This document shows positions 25,514 through 34,836 of a stretch of 64,000 bases of DNA, piece by piece. The notes below the pieces were generated by a model. The model had not been told where the DNA came from. It was given only the letters and a program-made list of their open reading frames with translations, and made no database searches. Numbering within the stretch: the first letter of the stretch is position 1; each line of letters begins with the position of its first letter. The stretch covers positions 682,001 through 746,000 of the forward strand of contig NC_013061.1 of the NCBI RefSeq assembly GCF_000023825.1, read 5' to 3'. Both the position numbers and the translations under genes were made by a program. The stretch is from Pedobacter heparinus DSM 2366. Lineage in GTDB: Bacteria > Bacteroidota > Bacteroidia > Sphingobacteriales > Sphingobacteriaceae.

Positions 25514-28500
25514 TTAACTTAACCATACCCTCAGCATGGAAAGTAATTTGTCCATATCAACAGGTTTGGAAATATAATCATTTGCTCCTGCTTCAATACA
25601 TTTTTCTTTATCGTTTTTCATTGCTTTTGCTGTTAAGGCAATAATTGGCAGTTTGGCAAACTCTTTTTTACTGCGAATGGTTCTCATGGCCTCATATCCA
25701 TCCATTTCCGGCATCATGATATCCATCAATACCAGGTCTATCGGTTCAGTTTCTTCCAGTTTGCTGATGGCTTCTCTGCCGTTGTTGGCGATTACAATTT
25801 TCAGGTCATAGGCCTGCAGTGCGCTGGATAAAGCAAAAATATTGCGCATGTCATCATCAGTGATTAAAATAGTCTTATCTTTCAAAACCTTTTCCATGGT
25901 GGATGAAGCTTTGTTTTTAGGTGGCCTGCCATTGGCTGAAGTGGGCGGGGGACCTTCTTTTTTCAGTTTGTTCATGAAGAGGCTCACTTCGTCAATCAGC
26001 CTGTCATTCGATTTGTTAGACTTTAACACCATTGCCTCTGTATACTGCATGATGTGCGCCATTTTATCCTGATCAAGCTCCATTGCAGTATTGATAATTA
26101 CGGGTACCTGTACCAGTTTTTCCTGCGACTTAATGCTGTCCAGCAGGTCGAAGCCCGATATGTCCGGTAGTTTGAGATCCAGGATGATGCAGTCAAATGT
26201 CTGTTCATCAAGCAGTACCAGGGCTTCTTTTCCGGTGAAGGCCTGTTTTACATCGACTCCTTTTTCTGTTAATTGCTGGGCGAGCAATTTGCTGTGTAGT
26301 TCCTGATCTTCAATAAGGAGTACTTTGTTCAGGTTATATTTTAGGTGGGCGGCACTGAGCAGATCAAAAGCTTCGTCGAGCTGTTCTTTTTCGATTGGTT
26401 TTTTTAAAAATCCGATTGCTCCCTCTTTTTTGGCTTTGCCGGCTTTTTCATTTCCTGCCGACATCATGTGTACGGGTATGTGTTTGGTTCTTGGATCGGC
26501 TTTTAATTTTTTAAGAATGGTCCATCCATCCATAACAGGGAGCATAATATCGAGAACAATGGCATCGGGTAATTCTGAAAAGGCCATTTCCAGTGCCACA
26601 TCACCGCTGTGGGCAAGTATGGGTTTAAAACCTTTTTCTATTGCATAATCATTAAGTACGTCTGCAAAAACCAGATCGTCTTCTACAATTAACAGCTTCT
26701 GCGCATCTTTGTGACGGTTTACAGGCATTAAAACAGGATCCGGAACTAAAGGTATAATTGTCGCTTCTTCAATTTCCGATATGTTTTCCTGATTTTCAGG
26801 GGCAGTGGCATTGTTTTTTGGAAGGTACAAGGTAAAAGTACTGCCTTCGCCCTGTTTACTGTTTACCTGTATCTCGCCGCCAAGGATGTGTGCCAGTTCT
26901 TTGCTGATGGACAGGCCCAGACCGGTGCCACCATACTTTCTGCTGGTTGAGCCGTCTGCCTGTTGAAAAGCCTCAAATATCAGTTTTTGCTTATCGGCAG
27001 GAATACCTATCCCTGAATCTTTTACACTAATGGCAATGATATCTTCAGTTGTGGTTTTTAATTGCCGGGAGAAGAAGAGGGTCCCTGCGCTGGCCTTGCT
27101 GATGGTCATTGTAATCTCGCCATGCTCTGGTGTAAATTTGAAAGCGTTGGAAAGGAGGTTTTTTACGATCTGTTCCAGTCTAGACTGATCGGTAAGCAGC
27201 GTTGCTGGCAATTCTTTATCCAGAACCGTATGAAAGCTGATCTTTTTGCTTTTTGCAAGCTCGTTAAATAAGGCTTCCATATCTTGTTTGATGACAAGAG
27301 GTTTTAAAGGCAGGATAGAAAGATCAAGTTTTCCGGATTCAATTTTGGAAAGGTCCAGGATGTCGTTGATCAGGGTAAGCAGATCGGTGCCTGCATTGTG
27401 AATTACACCAGCGTATTTGATCTGGTCTTCATTCAGGTTTTCCGGTCGGTTCTCTTTTAATATCCTGGCCAGGATAAGAATGCTGTTTAAAGGGGTTCTG
27501 AGTTCGTGGCTCATGTTGGCCAGGAATTCAGATTTGTACTTACTGGAGATTTCCAGCTCTTCGGCCTTTAAACTCATGGCCTCTTTGGCCTGGTTTACAG
27601 CAATGTTACGTTCTTCCAGCTGCTGGGCCTTTTCTTCGAGCTCCGAATTGGTCTGGCGTAATTCTTCCTGCTGTACCCGTAGTTCCTCTTCCGAAGCCTG
27701 AAGCTGCTCGGATTTATAGACCAGTTCTTCATTGGTGGTGCGCAATTCTTCCTGCTGACTTTCCAGTTCTTCTGCCTGTTGCTGGGTTTGCTCAAATAAA
27801 GCCCTTAATTTTACACGTGCTACAGCACTGTTTACGCCTACCCCTATACTTTCGGTAATGGCCTGAAGAAATAACGAAATCGAATCGTTGGGTTGCTGAT
27901 TTAATCCAAGTTCAATTACAGCCAGGGTCTGATCTTCAAAAACGATAGGCATGAGATAAATGCAGGCCGGCGGGGCTTCGCCTAAACCTGAATTGACCTT
28001 AATGTATCCGGCAGGTACGGGTTCCAGTAGTTTTCTCTTCTTTTCAACGGCAACCTGACCTACAAAGCCTTCCCCAAAATGATACTCCTGCCGAATGCTT
28101 TTTGTATGTTGATAAGCATAACCACCTTCAAATCTGAGCGTCTTTTTTGAAGGGTTGGCCAGGAAAAAAGCACCAATGGGCGCATGGATATAATTGCAGA
28201 TCTGTGTAATGATATTTGAAGCCAGCTCTTCGATTTCCTGTTCTCCCCGCATGGCCTCATTAATTGCTGTAGTGCCCAGTAGCAGCCAGTTTTTTTGTTC
28301 ATTTTCTGCCGATATCCTTTCGAGCTGAAGATTAGAATCCCTGATCTGGCTTTCGGTTTCTTTTTGCTGATCAAAAGTACGCCTGATATAAGAAAAAAGA
28401 AAAAGGATGAGGCAAAATATGATAAAGGCGCTAAGCAACACCACAAACTCGCTCTGTTTACTGCTTTTGATAATGTCGGCTTTCCTTTTTTGGAGCAATT

Positions 28501-28999
28501 GCTTTTCTTTACTGATGATTTTTCCACTCAGTTCAAGGATTTTATTTTTAAAGAACTGGCCTTGCCCGGCCATTACACGAAATGCAGCAGCATCCTTTCC
28601 TTTTGCATCATAAAGTTGGAGCACAGCCTTCATTTCATCTACTTTTTCGTGGGCGTAATAGTCGAGCGAATCGATTAATATTTCCTGTGCAGTATCCTGG
28701 TCCAGTGTCCTCTTCAGTTCCTGGATGGTGGGCAGGATTTTGACCGAATTTTTTTTGTAGGGCGCGAGGTATTGTGGCTTTCCGGCCAGGATGAAACCTC
28801 TTACCCCCGTCTCTGAATTCAGGACCTGGCCTTCTACGTCTTTGAGCAGGCTGATCACATCATAAGTATGGCTTTGCCATTTTGTGTCGCTGTTCAGCTT
28901 ATCAATGCTGAAATAAGAGGTTATTGCAGAAACAAGAACAAACAATAAGGAAACAGTAAAACCTGTTAATACTTGTTGTTTAAAAGTCAGTTTAAACAT
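25514..28999 (-). CDS. Large hybrid histidine kinase CHASE3-GAF-HisKA-HATPase-REC-REC-REC
   Basis: 1161 residues. Order: membrane helix (about 9-28), CHASE3-like periplasmic domain (about 35-175, with GQVLNSETGVRGFILAG), second helix (186-204), GAF (about 240-395), a long coiled coil (400-485), HisKA (EFLANMSHELRTP, His498), HATPase (Asn618, DSGIGIP at 661, GGTGLGLSISKEL at 690), then three receivers with Asp817, Asp941 and Asp1093. The second receiver has a non-canonical activation stretch (IINTAMELDQ), as in modified receivers. It senses an unknown signal at the membrane and through GAF. It is the first gene of the unit with CheR and the second hybrid kinase. Confidence 0.92.
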   Translation of the reverse strand: MFKLTFKQQVLTGFTVSLLFVLVSAITSYFSIDKLNSDTKWQSHTYDVISLLKDVEGQVLNSETGVRGFILAGKPQYLAPYKKNSVKILPTIQELKRTLDQDTAQEILIDSLDYYAHEKVDEMKAVLQLYDAKGKDAAAFRVMAGQGQFFKNKILELSGKIISKEKQLLQKRKADIIKSSKQSEFVVLLSAFIIFCLILFLFSYIRRTFDQQKETESQIRDSNLQLERISAENEQKNWLLLGTTAINEAMRGEQEIEELASNIITQICNYIHAPIGAFFLANPSKKTLRFEGGYAYQHTKSIRQEYHFGEGFVGQVAVEKKRKLLEPVPAGYIKVNSGLGEAPPACIYLMPIVFEDQTLAVIELGLNQQPNDSISLFLQAITESIGVGVNSAVARVKLRALFEQTQQQAEELESQQEELRTTNEELVYKSEQLQASEEELRVQQEELRQTNSELEEKAQQLEERNIAVNQAKEAMSLKAEELEISSKYKSEFLANMSHELRTPLNSILILARILKENRPENLNEDQIKYAGVIHNAGTDLLTLINDILDLSKIESGKLDLSILPLKPLVIKQDMEALFNELAKSKKISFHTVLDKELPATLLTDQSRLEQIVKNLLSNAFKFTPEHGEITMTISKASAGTLFFSRQLKTTTEDIIAISVKDSGIGIPADKQKLIFEAFQQADGSTSRKYGGTGLGLSISKELAHILGGEIQVNSKQGEGSTFTLYLPKNNATAPENQENISEIEEATIIPLVPDPVLMPVNRHKDAQKLLIVEDDLVFADVLNDYAIEKGFKPILAHSGDVALEMAFSELPDAIVLDIMLPVMDGWTILKKLKADPRTKHIPVHMMSAGNEKAGKAKKEGAIGFLKKPIEKEQLDEAFDLLSAAHLKYNLNKVLLIEDQELHSKLLAQQLTEKGVDVKQAFTGKEALVLLDEQTFDCIILDLKLPDISGFDLLDSIKSQEKLVQVPVIINTAMELDQDKMAHIMQYTEAMVLKSNKSNDRLIDEVSLFMNKLKKEGPPPTSANGRPPKNKASSTMEKVLKDKTILITDDDMRNIFALSSALQAYDLKIVIANNGREAISKLEETEPIDLVLMDIMMPEMDGYEAMRTIRSKKEFAKLPIIALTAKAMKNDKEKCIEAGANDYISKPVDMDKLLSMLRVWLS

Positions 29000-29042
29000 C
29001 TGGTGTATTGGTTAAGATCAAAATCTTTTATAGCCAACAATA

Positions 29043-29726
29043 TTAATAAAAATCTAGCAAACATTGTGCGTAAGTGGAACCTATGGGTATAGTCTGACTA
29101 CCTATCCATACCTGAGCGCGGTCAAACTTACTGATCTTATCCCTTGAAATGATAAAGGCACGGTGTGTTCTGATGAATTTTTTTGCAGGGAGCAGCAGGA
29201 GCATTTCATTTAGGGGGACTCTTGTGCTGAGTAGCTTTTGCTCGTTCAGGTGTATCTGGGTATAATTTCCGGAGGCTTCGATATATTCAATGTCATTGAT
29301 CAGGACTTTGATCTGTTCATAACCATCTTTAATGAAAATATAAGCAGGGTCTGTGATTTCGGTATTGTTCCTAAGTGTATAAAGTTCCTGCGCTTTATTG
29401 CAGGCTTTTAAAAAACGGGAAAGGGAAAATGGTTTTAATAAATAATCTATGGCATCGAGTTCAAAGCTTTTTACCGCGTGCTCTGAATAAGCGGTAGTGA
29501 AAATGACCATTGGCGGATTGCTTAGGCTGTTCAGGAAGTCGATCCCATTAATATCCGGCATTTTAATGTCCAGGAAGATCAGGTCGGTTTTGTTTTGCTG
29601 TAAAAAGCTAATGGCATCGAATGCATTTGTAAAGCAGGCTTTTAATTCAATAAAAGGGACTTTGGAGGCATGGGATTTCACTACATCCAAAGCTATGGGT
29701 TCGTCGTCTATTGCAATGGCAATCAT
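29043..29726 (-). CDS. LytTR-family response regulator
   Basis: 227 residues: a receiver domain (1-120; Asp9-Asp10 in AIDDEP, phospho-acceptor in LIFLDIKMPDING, Lys at LLKPFSLSRF) and a LytTR DNA-binding domain (about 130-227; YEQIKVLINDIEYIEASGNYTQIHL, KFIRTHRAFIISRDKI). It should regulate promoters with short direct repeats. It is paired with the LytS-type kinase upstream on the same strand, 8 bp apart. It probably forms a separate unit from the hybrid kinase, which starts 43 bp further on. Confidence 0.93.
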   Translation of the reverse strand: MIAIAIDDEPIALDVVKSHASKVPFIELKACFTNAFDAISFLQQNKTDLIFLDIKMPDINGIDFLNSLSNPPMVIFTTAYSEHAVKSFELDAIDYLLKPFSLSRFLKACNKAQELYTLRNNTEITDPAYIFIKDGYEQIKVLINDIEYIEASGNYTQIHLNEQKLLSTRVPLNEMLLLLPAKKFIRTHRAFIISRDKISKFDRAQVWIGSQTIPIGSTYAQCLLDFY

Positions 29727-29734
29727 TTTTAAAA

Positions 29735-31249
29735 TTAACTATTTCTTTGTAATTGCAGGGTAAGGTGGATAAAAAACGTTGTAGCGCTTTCACGGATGAG
29801 GAGTTCGTGCTGATTTGGATAAAGCAGTGTTAGCCGGCGTTTTACGTTTTGCAGGCCGATACCGCTTTGCAGTTTCTCGGGATCATTGTCGCCTTTTAAA
29901 TGGATGGAATTCTGTACATCAAAATATAGGGTACTTTCTTTAGTCTGCAAAGTGATTTTTATATGGGATGGCTCCTGCAGACTGATCCCGTGTTTAAATG
30001 CATTCTCTACAAAGGGGATCAAAAGCATGGGGGCAATGACAAGATTGTTTAACTGCTCATCAATCTGGGTTTCGATCACTATTGAGGATGAAGGGGAAGT
30101 CCTGAGTTTTTGGAGGGCGATGTAATTGTTGAGGTAGTCTATATCGCGTGTTAAAGAAATTTTATCCTGAAGGTTTTCCTGTAGCATGAAACGCATCATG
30201 TCGCCCAGTTTTTGTATGCCTTCTCCTGTGCGTTCGGCTTTTTCCTGTAAAGCAGTTCCATAAAGGGTATTTAATGCATTGAATAAGAAATGCGGATTGA
30301 TTTGCGAACGGAGGAAACTTAAACTGGCATCTGAGCGGCCGAGTTCTGTTTTTAAACTGGTCAGTTCTGCATGGGTGGCACTGCGTTTTTTGTAAATAAA
30401 CCAGGATAGGGATGTACTGACAATGAGTTGAGTGGGGACATGAAAGGCGATAACTGCTACAGCCATTTCCGCACGGTTATTATACAGGAGTGCGAGCAGG
30501 ACCAGTGGCACACTGGATAGGATAGCAATTAAGCATATTTTCCAAAAATAGTGACGAAAGGTCTTGCCTTCACGTTTTACCTGAGGAATGAGGTAATAAA
30601 TGGAAAAGATGATGATGCAAACAGTGGAGCAGGTAACCAGTGTCCAGCATAACATTACTGCAAAATTGCCGTGACCTGCAATCAGCAGGAGCAGGCCTAC
30701 AAACCAGAATGCGCCGCCAAATACTGCCTCCAGCTTCATGCGGTTATTGGGTTCATACTGAAGGCTGTCATTATCGTTAAAATAGATGATCAGTTTTTTA
30801 AGGGCCGCGTAAATGCCGATGATCAGAATCAGCCAGGTGGAGTAGCTAAATCCTCTGAGAAAAAAATAATTATAAGCCTCGTTTAAGGTACTAAAGTCAG
30901 AAAACATATATTCCTTACTATAGGTATAAACAACGCTGGTAACCAGTCCGGTTACCAGAAACAGGCAAATTAGCATGATTATTGCCATGGCCCTGTCTTT
31001 CGGCTTAAACAAGGCGGGCAGGATACAAAAGTTTAAGAGCAAAAAGCTGAAGTACAAAATAGAAAAACGGAACAATTCAGGGAACAGGTAATTGGAGATA
31101 TAGGAATAGTGCAGATTTGCTCCTTTCATGAGGGACTCCGTATGGTTGGGTGTTCTTTCTCCGGAGTTGGAGATCAGTAATAAAATGGCGAAGCCATAAA
31201 GGCCTGTAGCAACCCAGAATTCTATTTTTGAAAGATCTTTTAATTTCAT
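29735..31249 (-). CDS. LytS/YehU-type sensor histidine kinase (His_kinase family)
   Basis: 504 residues from ATG 31249; an upstream TTG at 31285 would add a polar 12-residue leader and is less likely. The N-terminal half (about 10-300) has seven or more hydrophobic helices. The C-terminal half has the His_kinase signature LRSQINPHFLFNALNTLYG (His in NPHF), the N-box-like LLIPFVENAFKHGI and the ATP-binding SGIGLQNVKRRL. It should phosphorylate the LytTR regulator encoded 8 bp downstream. The sensed signal is unknown; the mostly membrane-embedded sensor lacks a large periplasmic domain. Confidence 0.9.
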   Translation of the reverse strand: MKLKDLSKIEFWVATGLYGFAILLLISNSGERTPNHTESLMKGANLHYSYISNYLFPELFRFSILYFSFLLLNFCILPALFKPKDRAMAIIMLICLFLVTGLVTSVVYTYSKEYMFSDFSTLNEAYNYFFLRGFSYSTWLILIIGIYAALKKLIIYFNDNDSLQYEPNNRMKLEAVFGGAFWFVGLLLLIAGHGNFAVMLCWTLVTCSTVCIIIFSIYYLIPQVKREGKTFRHYFWKICLIAILSSVPLVLLALLYNNRAEMAVAVIAFHVPTQLIVSTSLSWFIYKKRSATHAELTSLKTELGRSDASLSFLRSQINPHFLFNALNTLYGTALQEKAERTGEGIQKLGDMMRFMLQENLQDKISLTRDIDYLNNYIALQKLRTSPSSSIVIETQIDEQLNNLVIAPMLLIPFVENAFKHGISLQEPSHIKITLQTKESTLYFDVQNSIHLKGDNDPEKLQSGIGLQNVKRRLTLLYPNQHELLIRESATTFFIHLTLQLQRNS

Positions 31250-31349
31250 TCCTACCTTTTTTTGTTTGTCGGCACAATAGTACAAAGACTATAAGTTTCA
31301 AATTCTAAAATGTGATGAAACCTGCGAAAAAAGTGATGAAATTAAATCC

Positions 31350-31357
31350 TAATTTTG
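31350..31357 (+). promoter_or_regulatory. Minus-7 element five bases before the ArsC/Spx-family start
   Basis: TAATTTTG fits TAnnTTTG and ends 5 bases before ATG 31363. A transcript started at the usual distance would begin at or next to the ATG (leaderless). No TTG is seen about 22 bases upstream, so confidence is low. Confidence 0.35.
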
Positions 31358-31362
31358 TAAAC

Positions 31363-31710
31363 ATGATCATATACGGAATACCCAATTGCAATACAGTAAA
31401 AAAAGCCAGGACCTGGCTGGAGGAAAATGGTTTCAATGCTGAGTTTCATGATTTTAAAAAGAAAGGCATTACTGCGGAAAAATTGAATGAGTGGTGTAAG
31501 GTTTTTGGCTGGGAGCAGGTTTTAAATAAAAAGGGTACTACCTGGAGAAGTTTAGGGCCCGATGTACAGCAAAGCGTGAAAGACCAGCCGACGGCCGTGG
31601 CTGTGATGCTGCAGCATAATAGTGCCATTAAACGTCCTGTGATTGAGGTTGAGGGGAAGGCTCTGCTGATCAGCTTTAATGAGGATCAGTATGCTGCAGT
31701 TTTGAAATAG
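31363..31710 (+). CDS. ArsC/Spx-family thioredoxin-fold protein
   Basis: 115 residues from ATG 31363 (MIIYGIPNCNTVKKA). Longer in-frame starts back to 31312 add a 17-residue basic leader not seen in the family. It has a thioredoxin-like fold with a single active-site cysteine (Cys9 in PNCNTV) and the ArsC-family blocks EFHDFKKKGIT, LNKKGTTWRSLG and IKRPVIEVEGKALLISF. It is closest to YffB/Spx-like reductases (ArsC family reductase) rather than to a true arsenate reductase; no ars genes are nearby. It stands alone between the divergent kinase gene and the next plus-strand gene. Confidence 0.85.
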   Translation: MIIYGIPNCNTVKKARTWLEENGFNAEFHDFKKKGITAEKLNEWCKVFGWEQVLNKKGTTWRSLGPDVQQSVKDQPTAVAVMLQHNSAIKRPVIEVEGKALLISFNEDQYAAVLK

Positions 31711-31777
31711 GCTGAACTTTTCTTGTTAATTTTTGTTAAATTATCATTTTACCTGCTAAACAGCCTTACATTTGAGT

Positions 31778-32509
31778 ATGCTTAAAAAATTGTTTCTGTT
31801 GCTGATATTGGTTGCGCCACTTTGGTTAATGGCACAAAGTTCTGTTTCGGGAACAGTATTCGATTTTGACAACAATACTTTTCCGTTGCAGAATGTAAAA
31901 GTCAGAAACTTAAGCAACAATCAGCTAACTTTAACCAAAGCAGCGGGCCAGTTCAATATCACTGCTAAAATGGGCGATCTGCTCGAGTTTTCGTTAATGG
32001 GCTATCATACGGATACTTTATTCCTGATCAACCTTTCGCCAAAAACCATATATCTTCCTGGCAATTCAACCGCTTTAAAAGAAGTAGAGATTGTTGGTTC
32101 AAAAATAAATCCTTCTATTTTATCTCCGGATCCTTTGGCCAGACCCTATAAACGTCTAGCTCCGGATGGGCTTCGGGGTAAAGGGAACAACGACCGGGCA
32201 GGGGGCTTGCTGTTTAACCTGGGCTATGGGAAATATAAACGGCAGCAGGAAAAGATCAGGGTGCTGGAAGAGCGTGACCGTTTCCAGGCAGAGATCAATG
32301 AAGTTTTTACAGAGGCTTATGTAAGTGATCTGGTAAAGCTTAAGGGACAGGAGCTGAAAGATTTTATGGCCATGTACAGGCCACCTGAAGAACTGGTTAA
32401 AAGTGAACGCCCGTTTAATTATGATTTATATACCGTTAAAGCCTATCATACCTGGTTAAAGTTGCCGCCGGAACAAAGGAAGGTAGTGCCGATCTCTTTC
32501 CAAAAATAA
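31778..32509 (+). CDS. Secreted protein with carboxypeptidase-like regulatory domain
   Basis: 243 residues from ATG 31778 (the frame also has TTG 31772). Signal peptide about 1-20 (LLILVAPLWLMAQ). Residues about 22-100 form a beta-sandwich like the CarboxypepD_reg domain (SVSGTVFDFDNN, LLEFSLMGYHTDTLFL). The remainder is charged and partly helical (QQEKIRVLEERDRFQAEI) with no recognised domain. Such domains are common in Bacteroidota envelope proteins, often joined to a barrel; here there is none. Function unknown. The next gene is convergent. Confidence 0.75.
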   Translation: MLKKLFLLLILVAPLWLMAQSSVSGTVFDFDNNTFPLQNVKVRNLSNNQLTLTKAAGQFNITAKMGDLLEFSLMGYHTDTLFLINLSPKTIYLPGNSTALKEVEIVGSKINPSILSPDPLARPYKRLAPDGLRGKGNNDRAGGLLFNLGYGKYKRQQEKIRVLEERDRFQAEINEVFTEAYVSDLVKLKGQELKDFMAMYRPPEELVKSERPFNYDLYTVKAYHTWLKLPPEQRKVVPISFQK

Positions 32510-32529
32510 CCATTCTCTTCATGCACTGA

Positions 32530-32558
32530 TTTTTAAGGCGCTGAAGGGCGCATAAAAA
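32530..32558. terminator. Hairpin between convergent genes
   Basis: Outer stem TTTTTA/TAAAAA (32530-32535 with 32553-32558), small internal bulge, inner stem GCGC/GCGC (32538-32541 with 32548-32551) and loop TGAAGG. It is followed by T on the minus strand and A-rich on the plus, likely a bidirectional terminator. Confidence 0.55.
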
Positions 32559-32632
32559 TGATGTGCCTTCAGAGAAGGTAATTTTTGTTTTATACAGGGA
32601 ATAAAGAAATGTGTTAGATTGGAATTTTAGCG

Positions 32633-33268
32633 TTATTTAAAAAAGCTTGCCTTTAACTTTTCAGCATCAATAATCGATTCAGGTTCCTCCAGACTGATTA
32701 ACCATCCCTTTTGTTTAAGTAATGTGATCTCTTGCTTGGCGACAGAAAGGTCTTTCCCTTTAATGTTTTTGTTAAAAATGATGGGTGCTTTTGGTTCCAC
32801 ATTTGCGGTAGTACTGCTTAATATCTCCAATCGGAACTTAGGCCAGAGCTGTATATCACCCAGTTGGGCGGAGTAGATCTTTTTTGTGGTGTTTGGCGCA
32901 ACAATGCCGGCAAATTCTCCTTTAAAGGCACCTTGTTTTTCGGTGGTCAGACTGGTGAGGAGCTGGTAGGAGGTTTCATTGATCAGGTGGAAGTGGGCGA
33001 CAGAGCTGCTGTGCTGGTCTGTTACAAGGGCGAGATAAATCCCTTCTTTTTTAAATTCTGCTTCAGGAACGGCAGGAGCAGGTTTATTGCTGACCACATC
33101 ATTGTCATGGACGTCGCCATATACCAATGTTACTTTAGAGGCCAGTACAGGTATTTCAAAATCGTTGGTGTCTGTTACGCCAATGGTGTCCTTATCGATT
33201 ATCCTGGTAATGTATCCTTCAATGTTCTCGTCTACAAAACGAACAAAATCACCTAATTTTAAATTCAT
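32633..33268 (-). CDS. Unknown cytoplasmic protein, DUF2027-like
   Basis: 211 residues from ATG 33268 ([21 protein letters not shown]); an upstream TTG at 33295 is less likely. The first 65 residues look like a small beta-barrel ([26 protein letters not shown]), followed by a Pro/Ala linker and a second beta domain (about 75-160). The pattern resembles the DUF2027 N-terminal half of Bacteroidota Smr-family proteins. However, no Smr endonuclease motif (LDLHG, GxG) is visible at the C-terminus. If that relation holds, it is a stand-alone or shortened form. Function unknown; divergent from the VF530-type gene with 55 bp between starts. Confidence 0.55.
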   Translation of the reverse strand: MNLKLGDFVRFVDENIEGYITRIIDKDTIGVTDTNDFEIPVLASKVTLVYGDVHDNDVVSNKPAPAVPEAEFKKEGIYLALVTDQHSSSVAHFHLINETSYQLLTSLTTEKQGAFKGEFAGIVAPNTTKKIYSAQLGDIQLWPKFRLEILSSTTANVEPKAPIIFNKNIKGKDLSVAKQEITLLKQKGWLISLEEPESIIDAEKLKASFFK

Positions 33269-33311
33269 GGTACGTTGGGATTGTTTTTTATACAAATCTA
33301 GTTATTCTTAT

Positions 33312-33319
33312 TATTTTTG
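33312..33319 (+). promoter_or_regulatory. Minus-7 element four bases before the VF530-type start
   Basis: TATTTTTG fits TAnnTTTG and ends four bases before ATG 33324, so the predicted transcript is leaderless or nearly so. A TTG 31 bases upstream (33281) is too far for the usual spacing. Confidence 0.35.
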
Positions 33320-33323
33320 CGCT

Positions 33324-33545
33324 ATGGCAGTACAGGAACAGGCAAATAATCCACTACATGGTAAAACGCTGGAATTTATATTGAAGCAGCTGGTATGGCA
33401 TTATGGATGGGAGGAGCTGGGGCAACTGGTCCGCATTGCCTGTTTTAACAATAATCCAACTATGAACTCCAGCCTGAAATTTTTAAGGAAGACCGACTGG
33501 GCACGTAAAAAGGTAGAGAAGTTATACCTGAACACTTTTCATTAA
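33324..33545 (+). CDS. VF530-type (DUF2132) small protein
   Basis: 73 residues from ATG 33324; the open frame runs upstream antisense to the previous gene and is not coding there. The family pattern is clear: [56 protein letters not shown]530-type proteins are small, helical, conserved across Gram-negatives and suspected to bind DNA; none of this is shown here. The PagL-like gene starts within 30 bp downstream, so they may be cotranscribed. Confidence 0.85.
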   Translation: MAVQEQANNPLHGKTLEFILKQLVWHYGWEELGQLVRIACFNNNPTMNSSLKFLRKTDWARKKVEKLYLNTFH

Positions 33546-33574
33546 AATCCATGTTTGAGCCAGCTAAATTTAAA

Positions 33575-34702
33575 ATGAGCATTCGAAAATCAAGTAAACC
33601 CTATATTCTTGTTTTATTTTTAAGTTTTTTAATGGTTGCGGGGGATTTGCATGCCCAGGAAACAGCCGACAGCAGAAATAGTATAGAGTTTTCTCCTCAG
33701 GTATCGCTGGGTGTATTTACAGCCCAGAATAAATTGACGGGAACGGCTTATGGTGGTGAGCTGATTTATCATATGAGCACCATCGCCCATCCGAGGCCAT
33801 GGATGAAAATGTTGAATTTAAAGAGTCTTGACCTGGTATTCAATTATAAGAATATGGGTGATATTGTGATGGTCTCGGATCCGAGACCTCGTAGATTTGG
33901 GGATTCTTATGCTTTGATTGCTGCGCTTAATTTTTCGCTGTTTAAAACAAAAAGTACAGAACTGTTTGTTACACCAGGACTAGGAATGGGGTATTTGGGG
34001 GAAACCTGGTTTACCAATCAGAATGTGCTGGTGGGAAGCCACCTGAATTTTTCTTCGAGGATTGCGTTAAAGCTGGCTACACGTATTGGCCCGTCTACAA
34101 AACTGGCGGCAGGCCTGGATATTCTTCATTTTTCGAATGGGGGAACCCGGGTGCCGAATAATGGGATGAATATAAGCAGCGTGAGTTTTGGACTGGTTCA
34201 ATCTTTGAAAAACAGTTTGGACCGGGATACGGCTTCCTGGAGAAAACCAATGGATTATAAGAAGCACAGTATAGATATTGGGATTAATATTGGGCGTCGT
34301 GGGGTTTACAGGAGTAAGGATGGTTTATATAAAACAGGCTTATACGCAGGGTACAATTATCGGTTGAATACTGTTTTGGGCTTTGGGGCAGGAGTTGATG
34401 CTGTTTACTACCATACCATTTATGATCCGTTACGAAATGTAGAGACTTTTCAGTCGAAAGCCAGTTCTTTTGACAGGTGGCGTATAGGCCTGGCGGTGGG
34501 TCCGGATTTATGGATGGGCCGGATGGGCCTGATGGTTAAATATGGGTATTACCTGCATTATAACAGTTTAATGGAAAATAAAACCTACTGGACGCCCGGA
34601 TTGAAATACAATGTACTGGACTGGGCAGCCGTTCAGGCTAAAATATATATACACCAGACAGAGGCAGATTTTGTTGGTTTTGGATTCATTTTTACCCCAT
34701 AG
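33575..34702 (+). CDS. PagL-like lipid A deacylase / acyloxyacyl hydrolase family outer membrane protein
   Basis: 375 residues from ATG 33575; ATG 33551 would add eight residues including an acidic one before the signal peptide (about 1-28, ending DLHAQ). The middle part contains ILHFSNGGTRVPNNGMN, matching the PagL active-site pattern (His and Ser in HxSN, then PNxGxN), inside a beta-barrel-like sequence. PagL removes the 3-O acyl chain of lipid A in the outer membrane. The protein is about twice PagL length: a second barrel-like half (about 230-375, with YKKHSIDIGINIGRRG) follows. Catalytic family assignment is likely; the lipid A substrate is inference. Confidence 0.78.
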   Translation: MSIRKSSKPYILVLFLSFLMVAGDLHAQETADSRNSIEFSPQVSLGVFTAQNKLTGTAYGGELIYHMSTIAHPRPWMKMLNLKSLDLVFNYKNMGDIVMVSDPRPRRFGDSYALIAALNFSLFKTKSTELFVTPGLGMGYLGETWFTNQNVLVGSHLNFSSRIALKLATRIGPSTKLAAGLDILHFSNGGTRVPNNGMNISSVSFGLVQSLKNSLDRDTASWRKPMDYKKHSIDIGINIGRRGVYRSKDGLYKTGLYAGYNYRLNTVLGFGAGVDAVYYHTIYDPLRNVETFQSKASSFDRWRIGLAVGPDLWMGRMGLMVKYGYYLHYNSLMENKTYWTPGLKYNVLDWAAVQAKIYIHQTEADFVGFGFIFTP

Positions 34703-34747
34703 TAATTATGCCTTTGTTTTTTAAGGGATTAAATTTCTGTTAACCCC

Positions 34748-34778
34748 TTGATTTATAAAATGTATTGTCTTACCTTTG
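34748..34778 (+). promoter_or_regulatory. Promoter of the rpsL-rpsG-fusA-rpsJ operon
   Basis: TTG (34748-34750) and TACCTTTG (34771-34778) with 20 bases between. The start of transcription is near 34783, giving a leader of about 54 bases that begins with TCCCTT...AGGGG, able to form a small 5'-end hairpin. Confidence 0.75.
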
Positions 34779-34836
34779 CAGTCCCTTATTGAGGGGTATA
34801 GTTTTTAAACATAAATAAAAAAGTAAAAAAGGAACA

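Noticed and set aside
31363..31710. Arsenate reductase of an ars operon
   Set aside because: Fold matches the ArsC family but no arsR, arsB or acr3 gene is nearby, and the short length fits YffB/Spx-like proteins.
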